From positions 36,526-100,525 of the forward strand of contig JAAFGT010000015.1 in NCBI GenBank assembly GCA_010365215.1: a DNA stretch of 64,000 nt. The letters are read 5' to 3'. Positions 26,216 through 34,973 of this stretch are shown here, piece by piece (the first letter of the stretch is position 1; every line of letters begins with the position of its first letter). This DNA comes from Acidipila sp. Lineage in GTDB: Bacteria > Acidobacteriota > Terriglobia > Acidiferrales > UBA7541. A model generated the notes under the pieces. That model saw only the letters and a program-made list of their open reading frames with translations. It did no database searches and had not been told where the DNA came from. The translations under genes and the position numbers were made by a program.

Positions 26216-27676
26216 TTGAATGTCCTGCTGATTTCGACTTACGAGCTGGGGCGGCAGCCCTTCGGCCTGGCATCGCCTGCAGCCTGGCTGCGCCGCGCCG
26301 GAGCACAAGTTACCTGCATCGATCTCTCGCGTGAAGAGTTCCGCGAGGAGCCTTTCCGAGACGCAGACCTGCTGGCGTTTTATGTTCCCATGCACACCGC
26401 CACGCGGCTCGCCATCGAAATGCTCCCGGCCGTGCGTCAGTTAAATCCCCGCGCCCATCTTTGTTTTTACGGTCTTTATGCGCCCGTCAATGAATCGCAC
26501 TTGCGCAAGCTCGGCGTCCAGACGATTCTCGGCGGCGAATTTGAAGAGGGTCTCACTCACCTGTTGAACCGGTTGCGCAATACCAACGGCGGCAGCGGCA
26601 GCGCCCCGTCCGAACAGGAACAATCCGAGCCGGTCGTATCTCTCGCCCGGCAGCAATTCATCACTCCCGATCGCTCCGGCCTCCCGCATCTGAAAAACTA
26701 CGCCCGCTTGCTGATGCCCGACGGCACTCGCCGCATCGTCGGATACACCGAAGCGACGCGCGGCTGTAAGCATCTGTGCCGGCACTGTCCCATCGTCCCC
26801 GTTTACAATGGCGCGTTCCGAGTGGTCGATCGCGACGTCGTCTTGAGCGACATCCGCGCACAGGTAGCGGCCGGCGCCCAGCACATCACCTTCGGCGATC
26901 CCGATTTCTTCAATGGCCCTTCGCACGCGATGGCTATCGTCCGCGCGCTGCACAACGAGTTTCCTCAAGTCAGCTACGACGTCACCATTAAGATAGAGCA
27001 TCTATTGCAGCACTCCACTTATCTGCGCGAATTGCGCGACACCGGCTGCGCGTTCGTAATCAGCGCCGTTGAATCCGTGGACGATTCCATTCTGTTGCGC
27101 CTCGACAAGGGTCACACTCGCGCAGATTTTCTTGCCGCCTTGGCGCAGTGTCGCGCTGTAGGCCTGCCGCTCCAGCCCACCTTCGTGGCCTTCACCCCGT
27201 GGACCACGCTCGATGGCTATTGCGATTTGCTCGGCGTAATCGCGAAAAACAGCCTCATCGAAAACGTCACTCCCATCCAGCTGGCCATTCGCCTGCTGAT
27301 TCCTTCCGGGTCACGCCTGCTCGAGTTGTCGGAAGTGCGGGAGATCGTCGCATCCTTCGACGAAGCCGCGCTGGCCTATCCCTGGCGCAACCCGGACCCG
27401 CGCGTAGACCGGCTGGCGGAAGAAATTCACGAGATTGTCGGCCGCGCGGAAAAACTCGGCCGCTCGCGCGCGAAAAGTTTTAAGCAGATATGGCAAGCCG
27501 CGCATCGTGCCGCCGCCCTGGACGAAGTGATGCCGCCGCAGCCCGTGCTGGTAGCCCGCGCTGCCGTCCCCTATCTCACCGAGCCCTGGTATTGTTGAGC
27601 GGAGCCCACGCGGGACCAGTTGGTCCCCATCGCCAAAGCCAGAGACGCTGTGCGCCACGCGGAATCTTTTGTCTGA
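26216..27676 (+). CDS. B12-binding/radical SAM selenoprotein with CUAEP tail (UGA read as Sec)
   Basis: 486 residues if the UGA at 27596-27598 is read as selenocysteine (Sec461). Residues 1-120 resemble a cobalamin-binding Rossmann domain ([23 protein letters not shown] ...). The radical SAM cluster motif CX3CX2C is Cys184, Cys188, Cys191 (GCKHLCRHC). The normal reading stops at LTEPWYC, but the frame continues Sec-Ala-Glu-Pro-Thr and ends at 27674-27676. That matches the named CUAEP/CCAEP-tail radical SAM family, recalled from memory. A hairpin follows the UGA. The TTG start at 26216 is chosen from the promoter position and the beginning of homologous-looking sequence. The reaction is unknown; the ATP-grasp gene is its likely partner. 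Confidence 0.8.
27596..27627 (+). promoter_or_regulatory. UGA codon plus SECIS-like hairpin (radical SAM gene)
   Basis: After the UGA (27596-27598), GGGACC (27612-27617) pairs with GGTCCC (27622-27627) around the loop AGTT. The loop lies 20-23 bases after the UGA, within the range of bacterial SECIS elements bound by SelB. The structure was judged by eye. Confidence 0.6.
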
Positions 27677-27689
27677 CCGTCGCCAGATC

Positions 27690-29078
27690 ATGCGCACTGA
27701 AAAAAGTCGCCTGCTGATTCTCAGCAGCAAGCTGGGCTACCAGGCCCGAAGCTTTGCGCAGGCCGCCGAGCGTATTGGCGCGGCCGTGGTCTTCGGCACG
27801 GACCGCTGCCACCAGCTAGACGATCCCTGGCGCGATGGGGCCTTGCCTTTGCAATTCGAACAGCCCGAGGCCGCGGTGGAATCTATTTTAAGTTTCGCCT
27901 TCGACCATCCGATCCACGCAATTCTCGCGCTTGGCGACCGGCCCACCATCACCGCGGCACTCGCCGCTCGCGCTCTCGGAATTGTCTACAATTCGCCGCA
28001 GTCGGTGGAAGCATGTCGCACCAAGCTTCACCAACGCGAGGTCCTTCAGGCCAGCGGCTTGCCGGTCCCTTATTTTTTCTCATTTCCGCTCGCCGCGAAT
28101 CTGACCGAGGTTCTGCCGCAGGTGTGCTTTCCTTGTGTCATCAAGCCATTGTCTCTTTCCGCGAGTCAGGGAGTGATCCGCGCGAACAATGCCGCCGAGT
28201 TTACCGCGGCCGTCGGTCGCATCAGCGCGCTGCTCAATTCGCCGGAGCTGCAGGTGACGCGCGAGCCGGACCTCGATCGCCTGCTGGTCGAGAGTTACAT
28301 CCCGGGCGACGAGGTCGCCGTCGAAGGCCTGCTCGACGGCGGCCGGCTGCGCATCCTCGCCATTTTTGACAAGCCTGACGCGCTCGAGGGCCCCTATTTC
28401 GAAGAATCCATCTACGTCACGCCTTCCCGCTTGCCAGCGCAGATCCAGCAAAACATCGCCGCATGCGCCCAGCGGACAGCAACGGCTTTGGGTCTGACCT
28501 GCGGCCCTTTCCACGCTGAGTTCCGCGTCGATCACTCAGGTCTCGCGTCACCTGCTCTCGCGTCACCTGCTCCGGCGGCATCTGTTCTCACGTCCTCTGT
28601 ATCCGCGTCCGGCGGTCCATGGCTCCTGGAAGCCCAGCCGCGCCCGATAGGCGGCCTATGCGCGCGCGTCCTCCGATTCGGCCCGGAGAAAATGCCTCTG
28701 GAAGAACTTCTAGTGCGTCACGCGTTGGGTCTCGCCACCAGCGCTCTGCTTCGCGAAGAGGCCGCCGCCGGCGTGATGATGATTCCCATCCCGCAAAGCG
28801 GAATTCTGGACGGTGTGGAAGGAATGGAAACCGCCCAGAATGTTCCCGGAATCGAGAGCGTAGAAATCACCGCGCGGCTGCACGACTACGTTGCCGCGTG
28901 GCCCGAAGGATCAAGTTACCTGGGATTTATTTTCGCGCGAGGCGAGGAACCGGCGGATGTCGAGGCAGCGCTGCGCGCGGCCCACCTGCAGCTGCGGTTC
29001 AAACTTTCACCACGATTGCCCGTCAGCCATCCCGTTACAGGGCATCTCCCCGCCGGGATGGGTCGCGTGTCGGAATAG
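27690..29078 (+). CDS. ATP-grasp domain protein, partner of the radical SAM selenoprotein
   Basis: 462 residues from the ATG at 27690, only 13 bases after the extended radical SAM stop; a TTG at 27669 would overlap it. An N-terminal preATP-grasp fold (RLLILSSKLGYQARSFAQAAERIG) is followed by an ATP-grasp core: CRTKLHQREVLQASGLPVPYF, CVIKPLSLSASQGVIRANN and LVESYIPGDEVAVEGLLDGG, and the metal-binding strand GPFHAEFRVD. This pattern is that of carboxylate-amine ligases such as the L-amino-acid ligase group. The active-site strand is interrupted by an Ala/Ser/Pro-rich insert (LASPALASPAPAASVLTSS) made of 15-bp tandem units. The substrate is unknown; pairing with a radical SAM enzyme suggests small-molecule or peptide tailoring. 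Confidence 0.8.
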   Translation: MRTEKSRLLILSSKLGYQARSFAQAAERIGAAVVFGTDRCHQLDDPWRDGALPLQFEQPEAAVESILSFAFDHPIHAILALGDRPTITAALAARALGIVYNSPQSVEACRTKLHQREVLQASGLPVPYFFSFPLAANLTEVLPQVCFPCVIKPLSLSASQGVIRANNAAEFTAAVGRISALLNSPELQVTREPDLDRLLVESYIPGDEVAVEGLLDGGRLRILAIFDKPDALEGPYFEESIYVTPSRLPAQIQQNIAACAQRTATALGLTCGPFHAEFRVDHSGLASPALASPAPAASVLTSSVSASGGPWLLEAQPRPIGGLCARVLRFGPEKMPLEELLVRHALGLATSALLREEAAAGVMMIPIPQSGILDGVEGMETAQNVPGIESVEITARLHDYVAAWPEGSSYLGFIFARGEEPADVEAALRAAHLQLRFKLSPRLPVSHPVTGHLPAGMGRVSE

Positions 29079-29159
29079 AATCACTGCGGGAAATTCAGTG
29101 GAATAGAGCGAACAATTGCCCAGCGAAGTATGGCCAAAAAACGACCTGGCCGCGAATGG

Positions 29160-29498
29160 TCAGGCCTTAGCGCGCGGCGCAACATATCCTTCCGGCAAGC
29201 GCGCTCCCTCTCCAAAAAAGAATTGTTCCATTTGCTCTTCCATCAACTGGTGCGCTTTGGGGTCCAGCGGATTCAGCCGGTACTCGTTCATGACCATCTT
29301 CGAGTGCTCGATCCAAAGTTTCCAGGCTTCTTGTGAGACGTTGTCATACACCCGTTGCCCCAGCGGCCCATTCCAGGGCACATAGTCCAGGCCAGGCATC
29401 TCCTTGCCAAACTTTACGCACTTCACCGTATGCGGTCCCGCGTTTGCCGGGACCCCAGGCGAGCCCGCCGCTGCATTCGAGGATTTTTCGTCTGCCAT
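29160..29498 (-). CDS. Fe(2+)-trafficking / oxidative-damage protection protein YggX
   Basis: 112 residues. The YggX core (VKCVKFGKEMPGLDYVPWNGPLGQRVYDNVS ... AWKLWIEHSKMVMNEYRLNPLDPKAHQLMEEQMEQFFF) covers the C-terminal 90 residues, including the family cysteine. About 23 extra Ala/Gly-rich residues precede it. In enterobacteria YggX protects iron-sulfur clusters against oxidants. It is convergent with the ATP-grasp gene. Confidence 0.9.
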   Translation of the reverse strand: MADEKSSNAAAGSPGVPANAGPHTVKCVKFGKEMPGLDYVPWNGPLGQRVYDNVSQEAWKLWIEHSKMVMNEYRLNPLDPKAHQLMEEQMEQFFFGEGARLPEGYVAPRAKA

Positions 29499-29724
29499 GA
29501 AGCCTCCGCGCCAGAGAATACCAGAAGAATCAAGATACGCGAATTCCCGGGGAATTCCTAGAGAGCGTCAAGGTCCGGCGTAATGCTGCCGCGGCCCGGC
29601 AGCACCCGGGAACCTCTCGCACCCTGTTCTTAAATGCGAAACTCTTTCCCGCGTCACTCCCCGCAGCCGGGGATAATTCGCCTATAATACGCCCTCGCGC
29701 GCTGCGACGGTCGCGCTTGGCCTT
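29499..29724. other. Divergent control region between yggX-like gene and glk
   Basis: About 226 bp, no gene. It holds two small palindromes (GAATTCC-CGG-GGAATTC at 29541-29557 and a GC-rich one near 29583) and a good -10 hexamer TATAAT at 29683-29688 pointing towards glk. No convincing -35 is placed 16-18 bases upstream. The two small palindromes lack U-tracts. Confidence 0.4.
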
Positions 29725-30696
29725 ATGATTTTCGCAGGAGATATTGGAGCCACCAAATGCAATCTGGCGCTTTACGAGCGCCAGGACGGCAAACTGCTGC
29801 GCGTGGCCCAACGTCGATTCCTGTGCCGCGAATATTCCGGCATCGACCAGATCGTCAGCGAATTTCTCGGCGCCACGCACGAGCGCCCCACCGCAGCGGC
29901 CTTCGGCGTGGCCGGACCAGTCGTCGACAATCAAGCGCGCTTCACCAATCGCCCCTGGACCGTGGATGGCCACGCGCTCGCCGCGCAGCTCGCTCTCCCG
30001 CAGGTCAATCTTTATAACGATCTGGAAACCACCGGCTACGGGCTGCAACAGCTCGAATCCGCCGATTTTTTTGAGCTCAACCGCGGCACGCCAGCGCCCG
30101 CCGCCAATCAGTTGGTCCTTGCCGCGGGCACGGGACTCGGCGAAGCCATTCTTTTCTGGGATGGAAAGAGGCACCGCGTCTCCGCCACGGAAGGTGGGCA
30201 GAGTGATTTTACAGCGCGGGACGAAACCGAGATCGAGCTCTTGCGCTTTCTCAAGCGCTGGTTCCCCGGCCCGGTCAGCCAGGAGATGATTCTCTCCGGC
30301 CGTGGATTCCGCCTGTTGCACGATTTCTTCGATCCCGGTATGGCCCATCCCAGCTTTGCCGGCCAGGACGGCGAGGATGCCGAAGAAATCACCCGCAATG
30401 CGCTCGAGAAAAAATGCCCGGTCTGTGTCCGCGCCCTCCATCTGTGGGTTTCCCTTTACGGCTCGGAAGGCGGGAATATGGCCCTCAATACGCTGGCGCG
30501 CGGCGGCGTTTTTGTGGCTGGCGGCATCGCTCCAAAAATCGTCGATAAACTGAAGGACGGAACTTTTTTTGAGGCGTTCTGCGACAAATGGCGGTTTCGC
30601 GCGATGCTCGCGCAGATTCCCATCTACGTAATTCTGAATGAAGACTGCCCGCTCATCGGGGCCGCCGTTTGCGCCACGCAGGATGTCCAGGCTTGA
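29725..30696 (+). CDS. glk: Glucokinase (Glk family)
   Basis: 323 residues, the usual length. It phosphorylates glucose to glucose 6-phosphate using ATP. Visible are the N-terminal phosphate loop FAGDIGATKCNLALY, the glucose-binding segment AFGVAGPVVDNQARFTNRPW, the catalytic Asp region NDLETTGYG, the adenosine motif LAAGTGLGEAILFWDG and the EGGQSDFTARDE block. The last replaces the usual His of EGGHxDF with Gln. The C-terminal GG motif appears as VFVAGGIAPKIV. It lies behind a TATAAT element. Confidence 0.92.
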   Translation: MIFAGDIGATKCNLALYERQDGKLLRVAQRRFLCREYSGIDQIVSEFLGATHERPTAAAFGVAGPVVDNQARFTNRPWTVDGHALAAQLALPQVNLYNDLETTGYGLQQLESADFFELNRGTPAPAANQLVLAAGTGLGEAILFWDGKRHRVSATEGGQSDFTARDETEIELLRFLKRWFPGPVSQEMILSGRGFRLLHDFFDPGMAHPSFAGQDGEDAEEITRNALEKKCPVCVRALHLWVSLYGSEGGNMALNTLARGGVFVAGGIAPKIVDKLKDGTFFEAFCDKWRFRAMLAQIPIYVILNEDCPLIGAAVCATQDVQA

Positions 30697-30715
30697 ACAG
30701 CCGCGTTGGCCGCAA

Positions 30716-31186
30716 TCATTTCAAATTAATGGTCCCGCGGCAGTTTTTTGCCGCACAACGGCAGATCATCCGCGGCCCGTTTCGTGGAAACTGGTAATCG
30801 ACGGTCAGTTCTTCACCCGCGGCAATTCTCCTGCAGCTCTTATAAAGGATGTGCCCGTTCTCCACGAACGCGCGAAGATTCGGCTCGCAGCAATGGTTTA
30901 TGTATTCGGCTCCGCTGCCGCCCACCGAGCCGTCCAGCACCCACCGCGCGTCGATTCGGAATAGGTAGAGCAGCGGCTTACTGCGGCGCTCCATCGCCTT
31001 GGTAAATCTTCGCAGAGATTCCTTCCAGGTGATTCGTTCTCCGGTGTACTCGATCACTTTGCGCCGCGGAGGAATGCTCTCCGCGGCGAATACGCCCAGC
31101 CGGTGAATCCGCGAACCACCCAAACGCAGCCGGAAGCCGGCGAATCGCTGGTCGATCCGCGGTCCCGGTTCCTTGCGGGCGCTCAT
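30716..31186 (-). CDS. SET-domain protein methyltransferase
   Basis: 156 residues, essentially one SET domain with a post-SET cysteine cluster. Motifs: SRIHRLGVFAAESIPPRRKVIEYTGE, EYINHCCEPNLRAF (the NHxCxPN pseudoknot), AAGEELTVDYQF and CRCAAKNCRG. SET enzymes transfer a methyl group from SAM to lysines. In bacteria the substrates are mostly unknown, and the family is thought to be shared with eukaryotes by transfer. It is convergent with glk, with a 19-base gap. Confidence 0.88.
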   Translation of the reverse strand: MSARKEPGPRIDQRFAGFRLRLGGSRIHRLGVFAAESIPPRRKVIEYTGERITWKESLRRFTKAMERRSKPLLYLFRIDARWVLDGSVGGSGAEYINHCCEPNLRAFVENGHILYKSCRRIAAGEELTVDYQFPRNGPRMICRCAAKNCRGTINLK

Positions 31187-31324
31187 GGGTCGGCATATTG
31201 CGGCATTTCAGGTTGCATGTAAATCGCGATTCGCAATTCGGCGCCAGGCGCATTCGCCGTTCCTCGAAATGATAGAGCGAATCTGATCGGCCCCGTAGTA
31301 CACTCCGCTTTTGGAGCTGCTAAA

Positions 31325-32602
31325 TTGACCATCGGACGGCGACAATTCGTAAAGACACTGGGCGTCGCCGGCGTCGTTCTGGCGTCGGATATTCCGCAAA
31401 GCTTCGCCGCCGAGGGACGCTTCGCGGAAAAAAGTCAAAAATCCTACGACGTTGCGGTTATCGGCGCCGGCGTCTTCGGTGCCTGGACGGCCCACGAGCT
31501 GGGGCGCTCCGGCAAGAAAGTAATTCTTCTCGATCAGTACGGCCCCGCCAACAGCCGCTCCAGCTCCGGTGGCGAGACGCGCATCATCCGCATGGGCTAT
31601 GGCGCCAAGGAGTTTTACACGCGCTGGTCCTGGCGCTCGCTGGCGGCCTGGAAAGAGTTCTTCGCGCGCACGGCTCAGCCGCTGTTTCAGAACACCGGCG
31701 TGTTATGGATGGCGGACGCGGGAGATCCAAGCATTGCCAAAACCTCGGCCACACTCACCAAGGTCGGCATTCCCTTCGAATTGCTCTCACACGCCGACCT
31801 GCAAAAACGTTTTCCTCAAATCGGCGCGGAGCCGTCAATGGTCGGCCTGTTCGAGCCGGAAAGCGGCGCGCTGCTCGCGCGTCGCGCCGTGCAGGCCGTT
31901 GTCGCCGATGCCATAAAGAATGGAGTCGATTATCGCGTGGCCGCTGTCGTTCCGCCCGCTGTCGTTCCGCCGGCTGGCGAGCGGCGGCTTGAAAGCATCG
32001 CTCTCGGGGACGGCAGCGCTGTAACCGCTGCAAAATTTGTTTTTGCCTGCGGCCCCTGGCTGCCCAGAATCTTTCCGGAACTTCTAGGCGGAAAAATTGT
32101 GCCCACTCGCGGCGAGGAGTTTTTCTTCGGCCTTCCCGGCGGAGACTCTCGATACGCGACGCCGGCCATGCCTACCTGGATTGATAACACCACGGAAACC
32201 TTCGGCACTCCAGACATAGAAGGCCGCGGTTTCAAAGTGGGAATTGACCTGCACGGACCGTCATTCGATCCCGACCGCGATTCGCGAACGGTGAATGAGG
32301 ATTCGCTCAAGTTCGCGCGCGAATTCCTGGCGCGCCGGTTTCCCGGCTTGCGAAACGCCCCGCTTCTCGAGAATCGCGTCTGCCAGTATGAGAACACCAC
32401 TAACGAGGACTTCCTCATCGACCGTCACCCGGCGCTCGAAAACGTCTGGCTGGTGGGCGGCGGGTCAGGGCATGGATTCAAGCACGGTCCGGCACTGGGC
32501 GCCTATGTGGCCGCCAAGCTAATCGAAGGCGGAGAAGTGGAACCCTTCTTCCGCCTCTCCAACAAGGGAAAAGTCGAAGCGCCTTCTATCTTCCACCGCT
32601 GA
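31325..32602 (+). CDS. Tat-exported FAD-dependent oxidoreductase (DAO / sarcosine-oxidase type)
   Basis: 425 residues from a TTG start. A twin-arginine signal is visible (RRQFVKTLGVAGVVLAS), so the folded flavoprotein should cross the inner membrane. FAD is bound by VIGAGVFGAWTAHELGRSG with the acidic strand end VILLDQYG. The block SSSGGETRIIRMGYG and the C-terminal VWLVGGGSGHGFKHGPALG place it with sarcosine/N-methyl-amino-acid oxidases. An Ala-Val-Val-Pro-Pro duplication comes from a 15-bp repeat at 31943. The substrate is probably a secondary or N-methylated amine, an inference from family. Confidence 0.87.
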   Translation: MTIGRRQFVKTLGVAGVVLASDIPQSFAAEGRFAEKSQKSYDVAVIGAGVFGAWTAHELGRSGKKVILLDQYGPANSRSSSGGETRIIRMGYGAKEFYTRWSWRSLAAWKEFFARTAQPLFQNTGVLWMADAGDPSIAKTSATLTKVGIPFELLSHADLQKRFPQIGAEPSMVGLFEPESGALLARRAVQAVVADAIKNGVDYRVAAVVPPAVVPPAGERRLESIALGDGSAVTAAKFVFACGPWLPRIFPELLGGKIVPTRGEEFFFGLPGGDSRYATPAMPTWIDNTTETFGTPDIEGRGFKVGIDLHGPSFDPDRDSRTVNEDSLKFAREFLARRFPGLRNAPLLENRVCQYENTTNEDFLIDRHPALENVWLVGGGSGHGFKHGPALGAYVAAKLIEGGEVEPFFRLSNKGKVEAPSIFHR

Positions 32603-32683
32603 CAGCGCTCCGCAAACTTGACCGATGCTGGTTTTTTAAAACGGTGCATCACGGTTCGTTCGCGCGCACCTCTCGATTCCCGA

Positions 32684-34243
32684 TCAGCGCAGATCCCACT
32701 CCAGCACGCGCCTGGGCCGTTGAAAATTCGCGTTTCGTGCGTACGCCAGAAAGCTGGCCACCTGCCCGCTCGCGTCACGGTAGCCTTGAAGAATCGCCGC
32801 CTCCGTCATGGCCGGACTGAAATCCAGCATCGCGCCGGGCAAAGCCTCCGGTGGGCAGATGGCGATCGCTTTCAAGTAACGGTAGCGCCGCGGCCCCAAC
32901 GAGAGCTCCACCTCCTCGGGACAAATTCCCAGCGCCTCCGCGGCGCGCTCGCACGCGGCATTCACATTCCCTGACATCCGCAGATCGGTCAGCAGATTCT
33001 GGCGCATCAGAATATCCAGGGCGCGCAGACCCACGTCCAGAAAAGTATCCAGGTGGGGCCGGCGGCCGCCCAACGTGTCCATCATCACCATGAAAACCAC
33101 GTCCGCGCCCAGCGCCATAGCCGGGCGCAGCGGCTGGTTGGTGCATAGTCCGCCATCCGCCAGCAGCCGCCCTCCCACGCGTATCGGTTCAAACACCAGC
33201 GGCATCGCTGAGGAAGCCACCACCGCGCTGATCAGATCGGCGGGCACCTCCACCTGCTCCGCCACAAACTCCGCGTCGGCCCCTGGGTCTTTCGCCAGAA
33301 CTTCCGGCGGCGTATTGGAGAAGAAATGCGGGGTGCCGTGTTCCAAGTCGGTGGCCGTAAATATCACGCGCATGGGCGAGGCGCGGAGCTGCTCCTCGCT
33401 GACGCGGTGGCGCAGGTAGCTGGCGCGATCGAAATTCGGGAACAAGCCCGGGCGCAGCGGCAGGCGCAGCACCCGGTGCAGCGATTCGCTGAGCGTGTCA
33501 CGCCACCATCGCAGCGTCAGCGCCACCAGCGCTACTCCCGCCGCCAGCAGTCCTGCTTTCTGAGGGTAGATCTGCAGCAGCGCAAGAAAGCGCGAAACAA
33601 AATGCACCGAGCGCAGCACCCCGATCAGGAATCCCCACACCACCAGGTTCGCTCCCAGAGAGAGTGCCGCCTTCCCGACATCCACCTTCCACGAATGAGC
33701 GGTAAAAAATCCGCGCGCTACGTAGCCGATGTAGGTCATACGGTCATAAAGAAGCATTACCGTGAGGCCGGTAAGGCCCAGCCAGAGCCACGTCAGCGCC
33801 GGGCTCGGCAGGTTGAGGCTCATGCCGTGCCGCGCGAGAATAATCCCGATTAAATTGCCGAAGCCGGCCGAAGCGGCCATCAACCCGCCAAGTACCCAGG
33901 CGTACCGCGTCCACTCGATTCCCACCGAAGCTGGCGTGACTGCCAGCCAGCCTTCCACCACAGGTTCGGCGTTCCCCACCAGCGTGCTGGAATGCGCTGC
34001 ATATCCGGCCGCGTTGATGCTGCCCACCGACGTTGCCGTCACGATGTGCGAGGGCAGCCGCGCGTCCTGGAATGCCAGCAGCGCTCCCGCTTCGTACGCG
34101 CCGCGCGTGCCGCCGCCGGCCAGTGCGATGGCAATACGCCCCGGAAATTTAGCCCAGATGCTTTCCGCCCCGGCGTTTTCCATGCGTGAGCGGAATGCGG
34201 CACGCTCTTCAGCTAACTCCGTTTTAGGATTCGGGGAGGGCAT
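32684..34243 (-). CDS. Patatin-like phospholipase with membrane-spanning insert
   Basis: 519 residues. The oxyanion loop GGGTRGAYEAGAL (from residue 43) and nucleophile Ser72 (ATSVGS, where GxSxG has Ala for the first Gly) are followed by the catalytic Asp363 in LLADGGLCTNQP. Between them, roughly residues 110-260, lie three or four hydrophobic segments (TWLWLGLTGLTVMLLY, NLVVWGFLIGVLRSV, GLLAAGVALVALTL and possibly WVLGGLMAASAGFGNLIGIIL). This makes the Ser-Asp spacing about 290 residues, longer than usual. It is probably an inner-membrane-anchored lipid acyl hydrolase. Confidence 0.85.
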   Translation of the reverse strand: MPSPNPKTELAEERAAFRSRMENAGAESIWAKFPGRIAIALAGGGTRGAYEAGALLAFQDARLPSHIVTATSVGSINAAGYAAHSSTLVGNAEPVVEGWLAVTPASVGIEWTRYAWVLGGLMAASAGFGNLIGIILARHGMSLNLPSPALTWLWLGLTGLTVMLLYDRMTYIGYVARGFFTAHSWKVDVGKAALSLGANLVVWGFLIGVLRSVHFVSRFLALLQIYPQKAGLLAAGVALVALTLRWWRDTLSESLHRVLRLPLRPGLFPNFDRASYLRHRVSEEQLRASPMRVIFTATDLEHGTPHFFSNTPPEVLAKDPGADAEFVAEQVEVPADLISAVVASSAMPLVFEPIRVGGRLLADGGLCTNQPLRPAMALGADVVFMVMMDTLGGRRPHLDTFLDVGLRALDILMRQNLLTDLRMSGNVNAACERAAEALGICPEEVELSLGPRRYRYLKAIAICPPEALPGAMLDFSPAMTEAAILQGYRDASGQVASFLAYARNANFQRPRRVLEWDLR

Positions 34244-34323
34244 TCATGCGGGATTTTTTCATCGCCCACCGTGCAAGTCAACGTCTTGTACAGCGTGCGA
34301 TGCGCCATGCGTACGTACGCGCA

Positions 34324-34929
34324 TCATTCTCGCGATGTTTTCGGTGGCGGGAAAATCCGTTCCAGCGCCCGATGCGCGGGCGCGTAAAGCAGCAGCGCCT
34401 GCCCCAGCAAAATAATCATCAAGTGTATCGGGGCGGGGCCAAGCGAACGATGAAAAAGGGGATCCCGAAACGCGAAGTTCAGATTGCGTTCCGGCGCGAT
34501 GAAGCGCGACGCCACCAGCAGCGCGGCGGCGAATACGAGCTGGATCCACCAAGCCCGGCGATCATATCCGGTATGCCCTAACGCCCAGATCAGCAGGATG
34601 GGAAGCAGCACGTGGAATAGCGAAAGCAGCCTCACCCACAGCGGAACGCGCGCGTCCCACATATACTCGGTACCGCGCAGCAGATGGCGGCCCAGAAAAA
34701 AGTGCCAGGCGATGTCGAGTCCCCAGGCCATGCCAATGACCGGTGTGGCCACAGCCTGCGTCGAAATCAGCAGCGCATTTCCACTGAAAATTCCCACACA
34801 GCCCAGCACCAGCGCCATATCGCAGAGCTGTAGAAATGTCTCCCCGCCCCAGTAGTACCAATACAGCGGTATCCATACGCTCAGCCAAAGCAGTGCGATC
34901 CCCCGCAATTTGGGAAATGGAGTCGCCAC
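34324..34929 (-). CDS. Multi-pass membrane protein, unknown function
   Basis: 201 residues from a GTG start, with about six hydrophobic helices and aromatic-rich segments (LYWYYWGGE, LDIAWHFFLGRHLL). No characterised family was recognised with certainty; it resembles uncharacterised conserved membrane proteins. It lies between the S9 peptidase and the patatin gene on the same strand and may be cotranscribed with either. Confidence 0.7.
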   Translation of the reverse strand: MATPFPKLRGIALLWLSVWIPLYWYYWGGETFLQLCDMALVLGCVGIFSGNALLISTQAVATPVIGMAWGLDIAWHFFLGRHLLRGTEYMWDARVPLWVRLLSLFHVLLPILLIWALGHTGYDRRAWWIQLVFAAALLVASRFIAPERNLNFAFRDPLFHRSLGPAPIHLMIILLGQALLLYAPAHRALERIFPPPKTSRE

Positions 34930-34973
34930 GATTATCTTTCAACCGGTTCTGTTGCGCGGTTTTCCGTCCAACC

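Noticed and set aside
29541..29601. Two small palindromes considered as terminators
   Set aside because: Neither stem is followed by a T-run on either strand, and the region is upstream of both flanking genes.
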